The position numbers were made by a program, and so were the translations under genes. Shown here piece by piece: positions 59,203 through 64,000 of a stretch of DNA of 64,000 bases. The stretch is taken from positions 1-64,000 of the forward strand of contig LNGK01000015.1 of assembly GCA_001510575.1 (NCBI GenBank), in the 5' to 3' direction. Position 1 is the stretch's first letter. Each line of letters opens with the position of its first letter. Below the pieces are notes generated by a model that was given only the letters and a program-made list of their open reading frames with translations, was not told the DNA's origin and made no database searches. Source of the stretch: Knoxdaviesia capensis. Its lineage: Eukaryota > Ascomycota > Sordariomycetes > Microascales > Gondwanamycetaceae.

Positions 59203-61943
59203 TTACAGTTTCCGTCTATCGTACCGGGACATGCGGGAGAAGCGTCTGCCGCCGTTCTGTCCAAATTCACCAGCGACACCACCAGGTCCAAACCTACCAT
59301 TGCTTCGTGGGCTGCCGGGGCCACTCGGAGTACCAGAAGTCCAGCCTTCGCCGCGACCGCCACCTCCGGGGGTGGGGGTTGTGTTTCCGCTACCGCGGCC
59401 GTCGCCACTGCCGTTGTTGTTACCGGTGCCCGATCCATTTCCGGTTCCAGTGCCGTTGCCAGTTCCGTTGCCGTTTCCAGTACCGTTATCAGTGCCATTG
59501 CCGGTGTCAGTTCCGTTTCCACCGTTAAAGGGCGAATCGGTGTACTTGTAGTACGGGTTGAATCCAGTCATGAACAAGATGCGCTGCTCGACCGCCTGCA
59601 CGGTGAACGCCGCCGGTTGTATGGGATGCGGGCGCCAGAGAGGGTCCATAGGATCGAGAAAGTCGGCGTCGGAGTATCCGAGCTGGCCCAGCAGGGTGAC
59701 GTTGAAGGCCGCCATCATAGCGCGGTCCTCGTGCACCAAGTTATGGCAGTGGAACATGTACAGACCGGGCCACGGCGCGTACACAGCGCGGACAAGCACG
59801 GTCTCGCCGGGGCCAAGCCACACGGTATCCTTTAGGCCGTTGTCTTCGTAGTTGTACACAACACCGCGGCCGCCACGGCGGCCGAGCACTTCAAAGTCGA
59901 CAAGATGCAGGTGCACGGGGTGGCTTTCGCCGGGCGATCCATTGACCAGCTCCCACACCTCGACAGTGCCGCGCGGAGGACGGGCGAGCACACGGTTCTG
60001 GACATCGTCGAATGAGACGCCGTTGATGGTCCACTTGTCGCCGGTGCGGGCAAACACAAACTGCTTGTCCACCACCTGGCGGTCGGGCGGGAAGCTTATC
60101 TCGGCGAGCTTGGCCGGGAGGCTGTGAGTTTCGGCAACGGCCGTGTTGCTCACCACGAAGCGCATAATCCGATCGGTGTACTTGTAATCTGTGGAAGTGA
60201 TTAATATGAACTCAATACAGAACACTATCAGTCAAGGTAAAAATGCATACCGTCGCCGGAAAAGCCGCGCTGGTTGGTCATGGTGACATTCTGACCCCGG
60301 AACGCCGCAAAGTCAACGACAATCTCGTAGCGCTCCCCGTTGGCGAGGTACAGCGAATCGGTCTTCTGGGGTGCGGTCAACAGGCCCGAATCGGTTGCGA
60401 TAACGTTGTACTCGATCTTTCGGCCGGACCGATCCGAATCTTGCTGCAGAGAGATCAAGAACTGGCGGGACAACGCGCCGTTAAGGATGCGGAAACGGTA
60501 CTTCTTGGGCTGGACGTTGAAATACGGCCAGGGAAGGCCGTTAACGTGGATTCTAGAAAAGCCAGGGTCAGATATTGGACATTTTACACAATGGGAGCAC
60601 AGGCAGCTGGCATACATATCACCAAACAAGTTGTCAGCGCCGCGGCTCGCAGTGATCAGAGCACCATTTGCATCATACTGCTTAGAGGCAATGACCAGCG
60701 GGATATCGTAGACGCCGTAAGGACCCGGGAGGTTTAGGTGATCTTCGGCCGGATCATGCAAGATATGAACACCGGCAAGGCCACGGTACACATTGTCGGC
60801 GGTAATGTGCTCGGCATGGTCGTGATACCTATAGCACAAAGAAAACTCTAGTTAGAAGCAGGAACCCGGCGCAGGAGATACAGGCGACCGTCCGACGGGA
60901 CAACGTTGGAGCTGAAGCGTGAACAGCCGCAGTACGACATACCACTGCATTCGGCCACTGCCAGCAGAGGAGCCCAGAAGAATTTAAGAGTTAGCACAAG
61001 CACAGAATACAACGCTGTACAGCGACTGTTTGATATCTCGGGGTGCTCGAAGAACACGAAGCAAGGAAAGCCCTGGAAATCACTCACGATTGGCTATTCG
61101 GGAAATAGTAGTCCTTGTACTCTCCGGGATGACGAATATCTTCAGCCCAACCGTCCCAGGGAGCGCGCTGCAGAGAGAACAGGTTAGCGGTCAACGGTAC
61201 GAAAGACAAAGACACCAGAGCCCACGCAGTCCGGAAGATTTGGGCCCAGTATACACCGGTTTCGGTGGGTGATACCAAGACTGAGTGATCACTGAGTAAG
61301 AAGCGCCCCTCCTATACTTCAGGTTCCACAGGTCTCAAGAAAAGAAGAAGAAGAAAAAACCTCCCCCCGGGATTTCCTCCGCTGATGCAGACTCCGCTAC
61401 ACCCAGCCGAAGCCGAGTAGGAACACGGATTTTCCTGCTCCCCTGAAACACAAACGAACATCCTCTCAAAGACACAACACTTACCGAATAAGACCCATGT
61501 AAGTGACACGAAGTATCCGCAGCGGCGTTGTTGGTGATGCGTACCACCGACTCGACTCCTCGAGGCTGAATGAACGTTGGGCCCGGCGACATGCCGTCAT
61601 AACCACGAAGCTTGGTCGGGCCACGGTCAGGGAAAATCACCTGCTCAAACTCCACTTCCTGGAGTTCATAGTAGCTGATCTTCTCGCCGGTGATGTTGTG
61701 GGTGAAAGTCATTTCAGGCCTAGGTGGTTTGCGTTCCAGTGTTAGTTGAAAGATTGACGATGATCAGTCTCACTTAGGCCAAGCACCAGGGAACGACAAG
61801 GCTTACCACTTCTCAGTCTTGACGGGAGGAATAGTCAGAGCCCGCTCAAACACCCAGCGGTACTCAGGGCTCACCCAGTCGGCAGCCGAAGCCAGATGCA
61901 CGGTGGCCAGGGCCAGACCCAGAGTTCTCGCAAGGCGGGCCAT
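59203..61943 (-). CDS. Secreted multicopper oxidase, bilirubin-oxidase-like
   Basis: Seven exons (61943-61807, 61719-61485, 61167-61088, 60957-60943, 60828-60616, 60552-60251, 60188-59203) give 655 aa. There is a signal peptide (about 1-20). The four copper-binding motifs are CHLHGSYS (His118, 120), WYHDHAEH (His158, 160), HPVHLHL (417-422) and MFHCHNLVHEDRAMM (His474, Cys475, His476, His480, axial Met485). RAPWDGWAED and the HCHNLVHED form are characteristic of the bilirubin-oxidase/CotA-like branch, not plant-type laccases. Such enzymes oxidise phenols, pigments or metals while reducing oxygen to water; the substrate here is unknown. Exon 4 is only 15 nt. The tail is a Gly/Asn/Thr-rich low-complexity stretch (about 560-610), then a Gly/Arg-rich end. 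Confidence 0.93.
59405..59525. repeat. Degenerate 6-bp tandem repeat coding the GN/GT tail of the oxidase
   Basis: Repeated GTTGCC/GTTCCG-like hexamers encode alternating Gly-Asn and Gly-Thr on the minus strand. Such arrays change length readily by slippage. Confidence 0.75.
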
Positions 61944-64000
61944 AGCTGCAGACCGAACGAACACGTGTCGGGCGGATGGAAGGTTTGGAAATTAAATAGA
62001 GAAAACGAGGGAATACACTTGGCAGACCACACACCAAAGTGAAAAGCAAAACTCAAGACACACTATTAGCGAGAGGCGGGGGCCCGGAAACAGGGCATTC
62101 CCAGGATGATTGGTAGTTATCACAGGATATCCGAGGACTCGATCCCAGCACAAGCTAGAGGTATGATGGGGTTGACGAGCTGCCAAAGAAGGCCGTAACA
62201 ACACACTCAGAACATGAAACAAGCACAAACGACAGACAAGAGACTGATGGACTTTGAACGAGAGGACAATCAGTCTATGCAAGGATTGGAAGCAAAGTAA
62301 CGACAGTAAGGCCCTACAAGAGGGTTAGGGGGGGATAAAGCGAGTGTCTGAGGGGAAGTGGAGGGGAAGAGTGGAAGAGGAGGGGGGAAGGGGAAGGGGA
62401 AGTGAGGTGAAAGGGAAGTGAAAAACGAGAGTGAAAGGACAGATGGTCGGAGGATGAAGTTGAGAAGAAGATGAGTGTGATGGAGAGAAAAAGGACCCGG
62501 CACCATGCGAGTTCAAATACAAGCTCGAGGGGAAACGCCTCCTCAATACATCCAGCGAGGCCACAGCTCAGCTTCCCATTTCGTCCTCCGCCTGCACCTA
62601 TTCAGAGTCGCGTGTCAGACCTCGTGAAAAGGAGAGAGAGACTCACAACGGCCAAAAACACATCCACAGCCGCCGACCCAGACACGCTTGCTGCAGACCG
62701 TGCAGGCAGAGAGGGACAATGTCTAGCATTGCGGATCTGGATCCAGAATCTGCGTTCTGTTGCCGGATCTGGTTGTTTTCTTGTTCTGTCCTGTCTCCAC
62801 CCCCTGGCTAAGATAACCGTAATGCGTGTGTGTGTGGGACACAGGAGGAAGGACTTTCCACGCGGGTAGGAGTACGAACTGAGAACAGCACCACGGTGGA
62901 AACAGGCCTGCAAGACAATCTACCAAGGACAGCCGATCATCAACAGCACCCAGAAAAATCTCCTCCTGGCTGCAAGGGAGATCGGCCTCAGATGGAAAGG
63001 GATTTGGGGACGGGGGGAGAGGCGTTGGTTAGAGAGTGTGGGTACTGGATGAAGGAGGCTGAGCAATGAAAGACAGTAGAATACGGGAATAACACAGCAG
63101 AAGAATATAGAGGAAAGCACAAGCAGATACGGGGAGAGAAACGGTGCCTTAACGAGATTGCACAGCGGGTTTGGGAAAAGGAAAAGGAAAAGAAGAAACA
63201 GGGTCCACGAACCACACGAGTATGCAGAGGGCGTTTTGCAAGCAGAAAAGCGCCAAGCTCAATTTCGAGGCGTCCAAAGGAGAAACCTGTGGGAAAGGAA
63301 TCAGACACAAAGTGTCATGACGTGCTGGACACGAGAGATGTCGAGATTTCGAAATGGAAGGTTGTGTTCATATCAGCGGGTTGTTCTTTTCAGCTTCTGG
63401 GTGGACGGAGAAGCTGCAGATAGCATCATTGACCGGGGCGCCGTTGCCGCCGGCATACATCCATCTTGAGGCTGCCATATATATAGGCCTCTCTCGTTTA
63501 TCTTCACAACCAGAGTCTGTAGAGAGAGATAGTCGGGGAACACAGTAACATGCACTGGCCGCCGGCGATGCACGGAGTCCTCCACCGTAGAGTGACGACG
63601 AAGCTTCATGCAGAGTATGCCAGACACGCGTCCCTGGTCTCTTGCAGCCTTCGGATGCTGGAGGTATCAGGAGTCGGAAGACCTTCCAATCAAGGCAGAA
63701 AATGGGAATATCGTGGCCACGGATACACGGTAGGCTGGCCCAGAAAGAAAAGGGTAGGGAGGTCGGGAGGTTGAGTTTACCAGGCCGATGGCCGAAGGAG
63801 TGGTTCTGCATATATGCCCAGGGAAACCGGTTTCTCGATATGCAAAACACCAGCCCTCTGCCTTCCTGTTCTTCTCCGGACGACGACGACACCGATGCGT
63901 GTTTTTTTCTCTTCTGAATCTGCATCGCGTTCACCTCCTTGCATCCACCACTTCCCCCTCTGCAACGAGGTTTTCCGATCAACGTCTGTTCACAAATCTC
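61944..64000. other. Upstream region of the multicopper oxidase, no gene recognised
   Basis: In these 2.06 kb a purine-rich tract (about 62325-62480) is CT-rich on the oxidase coding strand and is probably its promoter or leader. Beyond it, open frames such as 63368-63982 (minus) show no family resemblance. The window ends without another recognisable gene. Confidence 0.5.

Noticed and set aside
63368..63982. 204-codon minus-strand frame near the right end
   Set aside because: No family resemblance, signal or compositional bias of a real gene.
1..64000. tRNA genes, rRNA genes or CRISPR arrays
   Set aside because: Visual search for B-box-like GGTTCGAATCC sequences and spaced repeats found nothing convincing; the tandem repeats present are simple microsatellites. 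A tRNAscan run would settle tRNAs.

Overview
The window is nuclear DNA of a filamentous ascomycete, most likely a eurotialean mould (Aspergillus/Penicillium-type). The evidence is dense intron-bearing genes on both strands with short introns (roughly 60-240 bp, canonical GTATGT/GTAAGT donors), CT-rich promoters, a two-subunit ATP-citrate lyase encoded by divergent neighbouring genes, a CrpA-type copper ATPase, a GPI-type GH72 glucanosyltransferase, and a transposon mutated by a CpA-directed RIP-like process. No species can be named from the sequence alone. I built gene models by reading splice sites by eye and checking that exon phases join; there is no transcript support.

Left part (1-22.8 kb): a cysteine-rich copper P-type ATPase (crpA-like, minus), divergent from an oxoacyl-reductase-like SDR (plus); the SUMO E1 subunit uba2 (minus); an F-box protein (minus); mitoribosomal bL32m (minus), divergent from a Cdc10-class septin (plus); DNA polymerase delta subunit 4 (plus), convergent with the queuosine-salvage hydrolase (minus); guanylate kinase (plus), convergent with Ski8 (minus).

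Middle (22.8-43.8 kb): a 3.3 kb promoter-like gap, the GH72 gene (plus), ATP-citrate lyase subunit 2 (minus) and subunit 1 (plus) reading away from each other across a 6.1 kb gene-free interval, mitoribosomal uL30m (plus), and the NuA4/Rpd3S chromodomain protein Eaf3 (minus).

43.8-51.0 kb: a complete Ty1/copia LTR retrotransposon, 7,171 bp, with two 153-bp LTRs and a 5-bp GGAGA target duplication. Its interior has lost almost every CpA/TpG dinucleotide to RIP-type C-to-T change, but its single gag-pol frame has no visible frameshift. The two LTRs are reciprocal mosaics: the outer part of each is clean, the inner part is mutated, and both switch inside the same 24-bp LTR interval. This is the most unusual structure in the window.

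Right part (51-64 kb): kinetochore protein Cnl2 (plus), an uncharacterised secretory-pathway membrane protein (minus), mitoribosomal mS23 (plus), Alg14 (minus), and a bilirubin-oxidase-like multicopper oxidase (minus) with a 15-nt microexon. The last 2 kb has no recognisable gene. No tRNA, rRNA or CRISPR array was seen. Most genes are housekeeping functions of chromatin, translation, acetyl-CoA supply, wall building and metal handling; apart from the acl1/acl2 pair I see no functional cluster.
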